In this document: positions 17,861 through 26,514 of the stretch, in pieces
How positions within the stretch are numbered: position 1 is the first letter of the stretch
Layout: each line of letters begins with the position of its first letter
DNA from: an uncultured Bacteroidales bacterium
GTDB lineage: Bacteria > Bacteroidota > Bacteroidia > Bacteroidales > F082
Reading direction: 5' to 3'
NCBI GenBank assembly: GCA_905233445.1
Contig: CAJOEP010000001.1
Location: forward strand, 62,001 to 126,000
Length of the DNA: 64,000 nucleotides
Program-made: the position numbers and the translations under genes
The notes under the pieces: generated by a model
What the model was told of the DNA's origin: nothing
The model's database searches: none
The model's input: the letters and a program-made list of their open reading frames with translations, nothing else

Positions 17861-19590
17861 TAGAATGATGTTGTTATTGTTAATGAAACTCCACTTGATG
17901 CCGGCACTTCACGGCAAACGCCGCCTACGCATACCAAGCCTTGGCTTTGACGACCGCCGCTGATGGCGATACGTGTCTGGTCTTTAATGTAGCCGAACGA
18001 TCCGGTGAAATAATGGTCACGGTTGTCAGCGATAGGGTTGCCGTAGTTGTATTTGTCGGCGATGCTCACAAACCACTTCGGAGCGATGGTGTATTCCAAA
18101 AGGAATGCGAACCAGTTGCCGCGTTTCACGTAGTTTTCCTCTTGCAGTGGGTCGATTTCCTGATCTTTGCTCACGTTGTCCCACATGTGCTGCATCTCGA
18201 GACGAAGACTGTGGCGCTTGTTGATCTTGTAAATCACCTCGCCGAATGCGAAATGTGCCTTAACAGGCTCAGCTTCCGGATGTCCCTCGATGGTTTCCAT
18301 ATCGTAATACAGATTGATATACATCAAGGTAAGATTCCAGTCTTTGCTGATTTTCTTCTCAATTTCGAAGTTGAAGTCGCGGTAGAACATCTTGTCGCCG
18401 ATTGCGAAGAATGGTGAGTCGTAACCTTTGGTGCCCATCATATACATCGTGTTCACACCGTTTACCATGATGGAATCACGCTTGATGTCGTTCACCTGGC
18501 TGTAGTTGAATGCCAGCTTGGTGCCGTATTTTCCACCGAGTGCGGTCTTCTTCGGGATGGTGTAGTTAATCTGGAACTGTATTCCCATCTCGCCATTTGG
18601 CTGCGTGGCGTATGAGAACATCGACGGCAGACTGTGCGAATGTGTGTAGTTGAGCGGCGGAATGAATCCGATGTCAAGCTTGTTCTCTTCTTCTGTGCGT
18701 TTCGATTTGAAACTCATGTTATCGACGCGCTTTGCCTGCAACACAATGCCGAGTCCTTTCTGCGAATATGACAAAGATGCCAGCAATTCCTGACCGTCGC
18801 GGTAAATCCAATTGTTAAATGCCGACGGGTCGTTGATTTTTCTGGCATATTCTGCCGATAAACCGAATCTGCCATAGCCAAGGTTCATTCTTCCTGCATA
18901 AGCACCGACATTTTGCGGTAATTTGTATGTGTTGTCACCGAAATTATACTCTTTGTCAGCCTCATATTTGCTCACAAAACTTGCGCCTAAAGTTGCTTTG
19001 AGTTTTGTGCTATTCCATGCTTTGACGCTTTGGTTGATGTCCCATTCGCCATCGATGCCACGCACCAAACCGTGGTCTTCGTATGATTCCCAGTAAAGAC
19101 GCTGTTTTCCGTAAAGTCCTTTAATTGTTACTCCTTCAGTCGGACGGAACACAGCACGAATGCCTCGTAATGAGTTGTCAAAGCCGAGTGTCCATTCTTC
19201 GTAAGTCCTGAAAATCAAACCGTTACCGAATTGGTCATAGATGTCACCGACGGTTACGCCTATCGTTCCATTGTCGTAAGTGGCGAAATAATTAGCCAAT
19301 CCCGTGCCGTTTAATTCTGTCGGCATACCTGTCATTTTAAATATCTGATATGACTCAAAACGTATGCCTGCGGTGAAATTTCCCAATTGGTATTGGACTT
19401 TGCCAAAACCGTATCCTCCGAATTTGTTGCCATTGATGTCTTCTTCGGTGATACCGATACCCTCGTCTTCCCAATAGTAGTTTCCGTCAATCTGGAAACT
19501 GCCTGTAACCTTAGATTTCTCGAAGATGCCTTGACCAAACATCGCCGTGGTTCCAAGCATTAAGGCAATTAAAAATGTTAATCTTTTCAT
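17860..19590 (-). CDS. DUF6029-like outer membrane protein
   Basis: Signal peptide and beta-rich sequence; family name from recognition only. Confidence 0.65.
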   Translation of the reverse strand: MKRLTFLIALMLGTTAMFGQGIFEKSKVTGSFQIDGNYYWEDEGIGITEEDINGNKFGGYGFGKVQYQLGNFTAGIRFESYQIFKMTGMPTELNGTGLANYFATYDNGTIGVTVGDIYDQFGNGLIFRTYEEWTLGFDNSLRGIRAVFRPTEGVTIKGLYGKQRLYWESYEDHGLVRGIDGEWDINQSVKAWNSTKLKATLGASFVSKYEADKEYNFGDNTYKLPQNVGAYAGRMNLGYGRFGLSAEYARKINDPSAFNNWIYRDGQELLASLSYSQKGLGIVLQAKRVDNMSFKSKRTEEENKLDIGFIPPLNYTHSHSLPSMFSYATQPNGEMGIQFQINYTIPKKTALGGKYGTKLAFNYSQVNDIKRDSIMVNGVNTMYMMGTKGYDSPFFAIGDKMFYRDFNFEIEKKISKDWNLTLMYINLYYDMETIEGHPEAEPVKAHFAFGEVIYKINKRHSLRLEMQHMWDNVSKDQEIDPLQEENYVKRGNWFAFLLEYTIAPKWFVSIADKYNYGNPIADNRDHYFTGSFGYIKDQTRIAISGGRQSQGLVCVGGVCREVPASSGVSLTITTSF

Positions 19591-19604
19591 AATTTTTAAT
19601 CTTT

Positions 19605-19624
19605 AGACGGTCGGCCGACCGTCT
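19605..19624. repeat. 20-nt perfect palindrome AGACGGTCGGCCGACCGTCT
   Basis: Direct inspection; related element at 53382-53407. Confidence 0.9.
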
Positions 19625-19657
19625 CTACTCTTTACTCTCTACTCTTTACTCTTTACT
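19623..19657. repeat. Heptamer tandem array, five units CTYTACT
   Basis: CTCTACT CTTTACT CTCTACT CTTTACT CTTTACT, ending at the TlpA-like gene stop codon. Confidence 0.92.
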
Positions 19658-20149
19658 CTATTTTGAGATTTTCAAAATCTCCTCATAAAGATCCTCTTCG
19701 CCACCATCCAAATAGCCGGTGTGCTGCCAAACGATCTTGCCTTCACCGTTGAAAAGAAAGGTGTGAGGCGGGTTACTGACGTTCATGGCGCGTGCCAAGT
19801 CTTTGTTCACGTCGAGCAAAATCTCGAAAGGCCAGCCCTTGCCATCGACGAAAGGCTTGATTTTTGCCGTTGAACGTGCGTCGTCGATAGAAACTGAGAA
19901 AATCTTCACGCCGGTTTCTTCTACCCAGTCGTCGTAAACCTCAGTGAGGGCGTTGTGTTCCTTCACGCACGGACCGCACCATGTTGCCCAGAAGGTCATC
20001 ACGAACGGCTTGCCGTCGTTGTTTATCTCGGCGATGTTAACCGACTCGCCGTCAAGGTTTTTCAAAGTGATATTCGGTAAATCTGATTTCTGAGCTGCCA
20101 GCCCTAAAAACATGAATCCGAAAAGTAAAGTTGCCAATAATTTTTTCAT
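19658..20149 (-). CDS. TlpA family thioredoxin-like protein
   Basis: PFVMTFWATWCGPCVKEHNAL CxxC motif with signal peptide. Confidence 0.95.
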   Translation of the reverse strand: MKKLLATLLFGFMFLGLAAQKSDLPNITLKNLDGESVNIAEINNDGKPFVMTFWATWCGPCVKEHNALTEVYDDWVEETGVKIFSVSIDDARSTAKIKPFVDGKGWPFEILLDVNKDLARAMNVSNPPHTFLFNGEGKIVWQHTGYLDGGEEDLYEEILKISK

Positions 20150-20166
20150 GATATAAATTTTAAATG

Positions 20167-21174
20167 TTAAACAATATACGTTTCTAATATTTTACAATCT
20201 TCTAACGCTTTGATTTCCACTTTGTTAATGACATTTGGAATTAAAATGCACTCGCCGATGTTGACGATTTCCTCGCCGCCGTCGTATTTCAGGCTGAAAC
20301 TGCCGCCTACACTCATCAAAATCACGAAAGAATCGAGTTCCGAATAATCTTTTAATAACCCGTAGGTGCAAGGCATGCCTTGTACACCACTGAGATGAAT
20401 GAAATTGGTTGTAAAATATGGACATTCCACCATCTTCACGGTGGCGTCTTTCTTGTCGCGGTCGTATTCGGTGCGGTAGTTGTCCTCGTGTTTGTAGTTC
20501 AATGTGAACAACGACTGCGGGATATGCAGTTCGCGGTACATTCCGTGCTGGTCGAGGCGGTCCCAGTCATAGACACGGTATGTCGTGTCGCTGGTCTGCT
20601 GAATCTCCGCCACCATGCAGCCAGGACCCAAGGCATGGATTCTCCTTGCCGGAATGAAAAACACGTCGCCGTCGTTAACTTGTTCAAAATTAAGGACTTC
20701 TGAAATCTTCTTCTCGTAAATCAGCTTCTCGACTTCGGCTTTTGTCACCTCGCGGTTGAAACCTGAAACGAGTTCGGCGTCTTTCTCGGCGTGCATCACA
20801 TACCACATCTCGGTCTTGCCGTTTTCCAGCCCGATTTTCTGTGCGATCTCATCATCAGGATGTACCTGCACCGAAAGCCATGTCAGCGGGTCTATCACTT
20901 TGATTAACAAAGGGAAAGTCTCGCCGTATTTGTCGAAAACGTTGTCGCCAACGAGGTCGCCCATGAAAGTCTCTACGAGGTCGTTTATCTCGTCGCCCTC
21001 GAAATTGCCGTTTGCCACCACGCTGTTCTGACCCTCGACGCCCGACAGCAGCCACATCTCGCCACAATTCATCATTTTGCCGAAGTCCTTGTGCAGCAAT
21101 GTTTTAACATTCTGTCCGCCCCAGATTTTCTCCAAATAAATGGGCTGAAACTTCAAAGGATATAGCACGTTCAT
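20167..21174 (-). CDS. manA: Class I mannose-6-phosphate isomerase; carries an in-frame palindromic repeat
   Basis: LKFQPIYLEKIWGGQ, SVQVHPDDEIAQ, GKTEMWYVM, IPARRIHALGPGCMVAEIQQTSDTTYRVYDWDR. Confidence 0.95.
   Translation of the reverse strand: MNVLYPLKFQPIYLEKIWGGQNVKTLLHKDFGKMMNCGEMWLLSGVEGQNSVVANGNFEGDEINDLVETFMGDLVGDNVFDKYGETFPLLIKVIDPLTWLSVQVHPDDEIAQKIGLENGKTEMWYVMHAEKDAELVSGFNREVTKAEVEKLIYEKKISEVLNFEQVNDGDVFFIPARRIHALGPGCMVAEIQQTSDTTYRVYDWDRLDQHGMYRELHIPQSLFTLNYKHEDNYRTEYDRDKKDATVKMVECPYFTTNFIHLSGVQGMPCTYGLLKDYSELDSFVILMSVGGSFSLKYDGGEEIVNIGECILIPNVINKVEIKALEDCKILETYIV
20355..20388. repeat. Palindromic element copy inside manA (AATAACCCGTAGGTGCAAGGCATGCCTTGTACACC)
   Basis: Shares TAACCCGTAGG-GCAAGGCATGCCTTG with the complement of the der-era spacer element. 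Confidence 0.85.
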
Positions 21175-21213
21175 TTCTTTTCAATTATAAACTTGCAAAA
21201 ATACAAAAAAATC

Positions 21214-22362
21214 TCATTCAGACCAGAACTTTATCCAATCCTTTTCATCTTTGCTCATGACATTCATGTCGGGCTTGTATTCCGGATTGGGGATATACCA
21301 TTTCGTCGATTCGAAAAACTGCTGTAAATCCTTGTTTTTAAACACATATCCGCGATAGGCGAAAGGCAGGTTTTTCAAAATGCGTTTCGTGTCGTCCGCT
21401 ATCTGCGCCTTGCCCCCGACTATATGTTTCTCGTCATCTTTGTATTCGTTGTTGATATTTAGGTTGTCGCACTCTCTGTAAAAGTTGATATATTGTTTTT
21501 TGATTATATCAAGAATACTGCTGTCTTCCAAAAACACTGTTTTGTTCTGGTAAGTTATTAATCTGTAGTCTGGTTTATAAATCAACAATTCTCCATTAGG
21601 ATGGAAATTTTTCTTGTGGAAAACTATTTTGCCTTCTTGAATGTGATAAGTCGGAACTTTGTCACCCCAGCGATCGGTTGTCGTGATTATTCCCTTGCCA
21701 TCGCAGGTAAATTCGTTTGCGTCGTTGAAGAATTTCGGATCGACCATGAATGACTCCCTGTCTCCAATGTCCAAAATGAGCGTGAAATCGTCGATGCCGT
21801 TGTTAGCCCAGCGATTGGCGGCCGTCAGGACGTAGTCAAAGACAAATTCACTCATGTTGTCGGAAGCGCCGTTGAAAATGTAGGAGTGTTGAATGATATT
21901 AAGCCCTTTCTTGAAATGCGCGTTGAAATGATAAACGTAGAGACAAGGATCCCAATAGCCCTCTTCTTCTTGCTCGCATCGCTGAAACTGTCCGTCGATA
22001 TAATATTCTTTTTTTGGAACAGAAGATATTTGATAATCCAAAGAGTCGCCGTTCATTATGACTTTGAAGTTTATAATCTCAGGCCCGCCAAGACCTTCGC
22101 TCGGTGGCATCGCCTCAAAACCCACTAGCAAATCCTTTTCTTCGCTGGGGTTGAAAAACTCGTAATAAACTGTAACATAATATTTTGGATACCAGAAACT
22201 GCGCCCAAAATGACGAGTCACGGTAAGAATCTCCTTTTGCACGCTGATGTCGGTCTCGACAATAGGAATCAGGTGGTTCCCCTCGGAATCGAAGGAGCCG
22301 TCGTTAGCTCTCGCCGCAAAAAACGAGAGGATGACAGCCAATGAAATGAACAGCTTTTTCAT
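21214..22362 (-). CDS. Hypothetical exported protein (DUF4424-like at best)
   Basis: 382-aa ORF with signal peptide; no firm family. Confidence 0.6.
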   Translation of the reverse strand: MKKLFISLAVILSFFAARANDGSFDSEGNHLIPIVETDISVQKEILTVTRHFGRSFWYPKYYVTVYYEFFNPSEEKDLLVGFEAMPPSEGLGGPEIINFKVIMNGDSLDYQISSVPKKEYYIDGQFQRCEQEEEGYWDPCLYVYHFNAHFKKGLNIIQHSYIFNGASDNMSEFVFDYVLTAANRWANNGIDDFTLILDIGDRESFMVDPKFFNDANEFTCDGKGIITTTDRWGDKVPTYHIQEGKIVFHKKNFHPNGELLIYKPDYRLITYQNKTVFLEDSSILDIIKKQYINFYRECDNLNINNEYKDDEKHIVGGKAQIADDTKRILKNLPFAYRGYVFKNKDLQQFFESTKWYIPNPEYKPDMNVMSKDEKDWIKFWSE

Positions 22363-22396
22363 GATACAATTCTTTTAATCCGCAAATATACAAAAA

Positions 22397-22431
22397 AGTT
22401 TGGAGTGTGGAGTTTGGAGTTTGAAGTTTTT
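22397..22431. repeat. Heptamer tandem array, five units AGTTTGG
   Basis: AGTTTGG AGTGTGG AGTTTGG AGTTTGA AGTTTTT. Confidence 0.88.
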
Positions 22432-22432
22432 T

Positions 22433-22440
22433 TATCTTTG
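22433..22440 (+). promoter_or_regulatory. -7 promoter element TATCTTTG
   Basis: TAnnTTTG consensus upstream of the M20 gene. Confidence 0.5.
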
Positions 22441-22443
22441 CAT

Positions 22444-22488
22444 TGTCATTCCGAACGAGTTGTCATTCCGAACGAAGTGAGGAATCTC
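22444..22488. repeat. GTCATTCCGAACGA(A)GTGAGGAATCTC dispersed repeat with partial duplication
   Basis: TTGTCATTCCGAACGA occurs twice in tandem; related copy in murF-alr at 27854-27882. Confidence 0.85.
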
Positions 22489-22506
22489 ATATAATTAAGC
22501 AGAAAT

Positions 22507-23604
22507 ATGAATAAAATAATTGAACTTCGTCATTTATTACATGAAAACGCCGAGCTTTCGGGCAAGGAAGTTAAGACCAACGCTATTTTAAACGAGTTTA
22601 TTGAGAAACTCAATCCGGATGTGCACATCCGAAATATCGGAGGTAACGGGATCGCTGTTGTTTTCCAGGGAAAAAACAAAGGCAAAAGAATCTTAGTCCG
22701 TGGCGATATCGACGCGCTGAATATCCCTGAAGGTGACCGCCACTGCTCGCACCGATGCGGTCACGACGGACACGCCTCGATTTTGGCAGGATTGGCACAA
22801 CGATTAAGCGAAAAACGTCCTGAAAACGGCGAAATAGTATTACTGTTCCAGCCTGCAGAAGAGACTGGTCAAGGTGCAAAGGCTGTAATTGCCGACCCTC
22901 AGTTTGAGCTGATAAAACCCGATATGGCGTTCGCTTTGCATAACATACCGGGATATGCGAAAAACAAGATTTTATTAAGAAAAGGTTGTTTCGCCGCTGG
23001 TTCGCTGGGTTTGAAACTGGTTTTCGATGGTGTCACCGCACATGCTTCGCAGCCCGAGACAGGTCACAGTCCGCAACATGTCTTGTCAGCACTCATTGAT
23101 GTTTTCGGAAAGAAAGCGGCGATGTTGCAAAATGAAACACCTCTCACCATGATGACGATGACGCATGCCGTGTTGGGTGAGGAGACCTTCGGCGTGGCAC
23201 CGGCTCATGCCGAGATTTGGCTTACATTGCGCTCATTTGATAACGAGAAACTGCAGCATCTCACCGCCGACGTGGTGCAACTGTGCGCGATGGTCGCCGA
23301 AAAACAAGATTTCCAGTTCGGAAGCAGCATTCACGAGGCGTTTTCAGCCACAATGAATAATGATGATATGGTTCAAGTCGTTGAAGATATAGCTCGATGC
23401 TTAAACCTTGATTGTCAATATCTTAAGGAGCCATTCCGCTGGTCGGAAGACTTCGGACGCTTTGCTGATGTATGCCCGATCTGCCTTTTCGGACTCGGTT
23501 GCGGTGAGGACCATCTGCCGCTTCACAATCCGGAATACATTTTCGAGGATGAGATTATTGAAACAGGAATAAATGTTTTCGAGTCTTTAGTTGCTAGTCT
23601 TTAG
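22507..23604 (+). CDS. M20 family amidohydrolase
   Basis: LRHLLHENAELSGKE, CGHDGHASILAGLA, LLFQPAEETGQGAKAVI. Confidence 0.93.
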   Translation: MNKIIELRHLLHENAELSGKEVKTNAILNEFIEKLNPDVHIRNIGGNGIAVVFQGKNKGKRILVRGDIDALNIPEGDRHCSHRCGHDGHASILAGLAQRLSEKRPENGEIVLLFQPAEETGQGAKAVIADPQFELIKPDMAFALHNIPGYAKNKILLRKGCFAAGSLGLKLVFDGVTAHASQPETGHSPQHVLSALIDVFGKKAAMLQNETPLTMMTMTHAVLGEETFGVAPAHAEIWLTLRSFDNEKLQHLTADVVQLCAMVAEKQDFQFGSSIHEAFSATMNNDDMVQVVEDIARCLNLDCQYLKEPFRWSEDFGRFADVCPICLFGLGCGEDHLPLHNPEYIFEDEIIETGINVFESLVASL

Positions 23605-23650
23605 TAATTTTTTTGACTAAAGTCTAAAGCCTAAGGTCTAAAGTCTAAAA
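23582..23650. repeat. Heptamer array: four direct units (AGTCTTT) then five inverted units (TCTAAAG)
   Basis: AGTCTTT AGTTGCT AGTCTTT AGTAATT / ACTAAAG TCTAAAG CCTAAGG TCTAAAG TCTAAAA. Confidence 0.9.
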
Positions 23651-23678
23651 AAATTCGTATTTTTGCAAAAATTTGACA

Positions 23679-24272
23679 ATGAAAAACATTTGTGTTTTCT
23701 GCGGAAGCAGTATGGGCTTTGATAAGCGTTACGAGGAAGCGGCGGCTAGGCTGGGCGAGGTTCTTGCCGACAACGGCTGCACTTTGTATTACGGTGGCGG
23801 CAGCGTCGGCCTGATGAACGTCATCGCCAACAAGATGCTCGAACGCGGCTGCGAAGTGATTGGCGTGATGCCCGATTTTCTGCTCGCTCACGAGATTGGT
23901 CACCCGACTATCACCAAGATGATTCCGACCAAGACCATGGCGGAGCGTAAAGATATCCTTATGCGTGAATCGGATGCTTTCATCACCATGCCAGGCGGCT
24001 TCGGCACCCTTGATGAGTTTTCGGAAGTCGTTGTCGCTGACCAACTTGGGCTGATGGAGAAGCCGATTGCATTGTATAACACCCTCGGCTATTACGACGA
24101 TTTGGTGAAGTGGATCGACCATGGAGTTCGCGACGGCTTTATCCGTGGAGATCATAACAGAAATATCATCGTCACCGACGATCCAAAGGAATTGTTCGAG
24201 AAAATGCGGGATTATAATCCTGTCAAAATCGAGAAATGGATACACGATATAAAGTTAGCAGTTGGCAGTTAG
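23679..24272 (+). CDS. LOG family / TIGR00730 Rossmann-fold protein
   Basis: ICVFCGSSMG, YYGGGSVGLMNVIANKML, MPGGFGTLDEFSEVV (PGGxGTxxE). Confidence 0.95.
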   Translation: MKNICVFCGSSMGFDKRYEEAAARLGEVLADNGCTLYYGGGSVGLMNVIANKMLERGCEVIGVMPDFLLAHEIGHPTITKMIPTKTMAERKDILMRESDAFITMPGGFGTLDEFSEVVVADQLGLMEKPIALYNTLGYYDDLVKWIDHGVRDGFIRGDHNRNIIVTDDPKELFEKMRDYNPVKIEKWIHDIKLAVGS

Positions 24273-24294
24273 CAGTTGGCGGTTAGCAGTTGAC
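24253..24294. repeat. Heptamer tandem array, six units AGTTRGC
   Basis: AGTTAGC AGTTGGC AGTTAGC AGTTGGC GGTTAGC AGTTGAC; LOG gene stop codon (24270-24272) lies within unit 3. Confidence 0.95.
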
Positions 24295-24313
24295 ATTTAA
24301 AAGAAAATAGTAA

Positions 24314-24333
24314 AGATGCGATTCCTCGCATCT
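24314..24333. repeat. Small palindrome AGATGCGA-TTCC-TCGCATCT
   Basis: Perfect 8-bp arms. Confidence 0.75.
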
Positions 24334-24354
24334 CTTCGCAAACATAAATAAACT

Positions 24355-25392
24355 ATGAATATAATTGGAATCACAGGAACTCTCGGTGCCGGAAAAGGCA
24401 CAATTGTTGAATATCTCGTGGAGAAAAAAGGCTATGTCCACTACTCGGTGCGCGCTTTTTTGTCAGAAGAGGTGAAACGCCGCGGACTTGAAGTAAACCG
24501 CGACACCCTGACATCGGTGGCTAACGATTTGCGGGCCAACAACTCGCCAAGTTACATCGCCGAACAGCTTTACGACCGTGCATACAACAACGGCAAGGAC
24601 GCTGTCATCGAGAGCATCCGCACTCCAGGCGAGATCGCCGCTCTTCGCTCAAAAGGCAACTTCCACCTGTTTGCCGTCGATGCCGACCGCAGAGTGCGCT
24701 ATGAGCGTATCACTGAGCGTAAATCAGAAACAGACTCAGTGAGTTACGAGACTTTTGTCGCAAACGAGGAGCGTGAGATGAACAATGCCGACCCTAACAA
24801 ACAGAATCTCGGAGAGTGCATCCATCAGGCGGATTATGTGTTCCAAAATAACGGTAGCATCGAGGAACTTCACAGGAGAGTGGAGGAAGTGTTGCAAGAG
24901 ATTGAAAGTCAGAAATATAAGCGCCCATCATGGGACGAATATTTTATGAATCTGGCCGACACTGTGGCCGAGCGCGCCACCTGTGACCGTGGCCGTAGCG
25001 GCTGCGTCATCGTAAAAGACCGCCAGATTCTCGTGACAGGCTACGTCGGCTCGCCTCGCGGACTTCCGCACTGCGACGAGGTAGGACATCTGTTCCGTAA
25101 AATGATTCATGCTGACGGCAGAATTACCGAGCATTGCGTGAGAACCGTGCATGCCGAGCAAAATGCCATAGCTCAAGCTGCAAGACGCGGTATCGCATTG
25201 GAAGGCAGCACTTTATATTGTCGCATGACACCTTGCCGCACATGTGCAATGCTCATCATCAACTGTGGAATCGTTCGCGTTGTTTGCCAGCGCAAATACC
25301 ATGACGGCGCCGAGTCAGAGGAGATGTTCCGCCAAGCCGGAATCAAACTTGAATACGTCTATGACGAAGTGCAGACCTACGAAAGACAATGA
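24355..25392 (+). CDS. P-loop kinase-like domain fused to dCMP/dCTP deaminase domain
   Basis: N-term GITGTLGAGKGTIVEYL (Walker A); C-term TVHAEQNAIAQAAR and CRMTPCRTCAMLIINCGI zinc deaminase motifs. Confidence 0.88.
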   Translation: MNIIGITGTLGAGKGTIVEYLVEKKGYVHYSVRAFLSEEVKRRGLEVNRDTLTSVANDLRANNSPSYIAEQLYDRAYNNGKDAVIESIRTPGEIAALRSKGNFHLFAVDADRRVRYERITERKSETDSVSYETFVANEEREMNNADPNKQNLGECIHQADYVFQNNGSIEELHRRVEEVLQEIESQKYKRPSWDEYFMNLADTVAERATCDRGRSGCVIVKDRQILVTGYVGSPRGLPHCDEVGHLFRKMIHADGRITEHCVRTVHAEQNAIAQAARRGIALEGSTLYCRMTPCRTCAMLIINCGIVRVVCQRKYHDGAESEEMFRQAGIKLEYVYDEVQTYERQ

Positions 25393-26399
25393 CGGTTATT
25401 TAAAATATCAATCGCGAGGTAAACCGCGTGTCTTATCGCATCGGCATCGGCGACGTTTTTGTTTGCGATGTCGTAGCCTGTGCCGTGTATCGTTGAGGTT
25501 CTTACCACCGGTAATCCTGCCGTGAAACTGACGCCTCCGTCAACGGCGAGCACTCTGAATGGCGTGAGACCCTGGTCGTGATACATACTCAATATGCCAT
25601 CGTATTTACGCCATGCGTCAGAACCGAAGAATCCGTCGGCTGGGAATGGTCCAAACGCCATAATCCCTTGAGCCTTAGCGACTTCCATTGCTGGTTTTAT
25701 AATTTCTTGCTCCTCGCTTCCCATGATACTATTATCGCCTGCATGAGGATTCAATCCCAAAACGGCAATCTTTGGCGCCACAATGTTGAAGTCCTTCACC
25801 AAAGAATTGTTCATTAACTTTAACTTCTTGATAATCAAATCTTTGGTTATTGCACCTGGTACATCTTTCAATGGTAGATGGTTTGTCACGAAACCGACAC
25901 GCATCTGGTGGTTGACAAGCAGTGTAATGTATTCATTATCAGGGAAAAATGATTTTATGTAGTCTGTTTGACCCTTGAATTTGAACTGTTCCGATATAAT
26001 GTTGCTTTTGTTGATAGGTGCCGTCACCATCGCGTCGATGACACCGTTTCGCAAGTCATTGGTGGCCAACTTCAAAGCCGCAAACGACGCTTTCCCGGCT
26101 ATTGGAGTCGAAAATCCAGGCTCCACTTTCAGCTCTTCGTCGGTATGATTGATGATGTTGATGCGTTTCGCCTGGGCCTGCGACGCATCGCGAACCACGG
26201 TGTAAGACATTTCTTCCATGCCGAAATTTTTCTTGTAATAAGAAAACACTTTCGATTGTCCGTAAATTATCGGAATAAACGATTCTAAAATGCGTGAGTC
26301 GGCTAAAAGCTTGAGTATCACTTCGTAACCTATTCCGTTGATGTCACCTTGGGTGATGCCGATTTTCGGAAGGCCGGATGTCTTAAATTGTGGTGTCAT
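25377..26399 (-). CDS. pdxA: 4-hydroxythreonine-4-phosphate dehydrogenase
   Basis: IGITQGDINGIGYEVILK, VLGLNPHAGDNSIMGSEE, YDGILSMYHDQGLTPFRVLA. Confidence 0.95.
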   Translation of the reverse strand: MTPQFKTSGLPKIGITQGDINGIGYEVILKLLADSRILESFIPIIYGQSKVFSYYKKNFGMEEMSYTVVRDASQAQAKRINIINHTDEELKVEPGFSTPIAGKASFAALKLATNDLRNGVIDAMVTAPINKSNIISEQFKFKGQTDYIKSFFPDNEYITLLVNHQMRVGFVTNHLPLKDVPGAITKDLIIKKLKLMNNSLVKDFNIVAPKIAVLGLNPHAGDNSIMGSEEQEIIKPAMEVAKAQGIMAFGPFPADGFFGSDAWRKYDGILSMYHDQGLTPFRVLAVDGGVSFTAGLPVVRTSTIHGTGYDIANKNVADADAIRHAVYLAIDILNNRHCLS

Positions 26400-26514
26400 G
26401 GAAAATGCTCGTTTTTAAAGCGTCAAAGGTACGGAATTATTTTTAAAAATGCAAATTAATTTTTTAAAAAAATAATTATCAGTGATTTGCGTTTATTTTT
26501 TGTAAATTTGCAAT

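Noticed and set aside
25377-25392. 16-nt convergent overlap of the kinase-deaminase and pdxA genes
   Set aside because: Short tail-to-tail overlaps are common in compact genomes and both proteins look complete.
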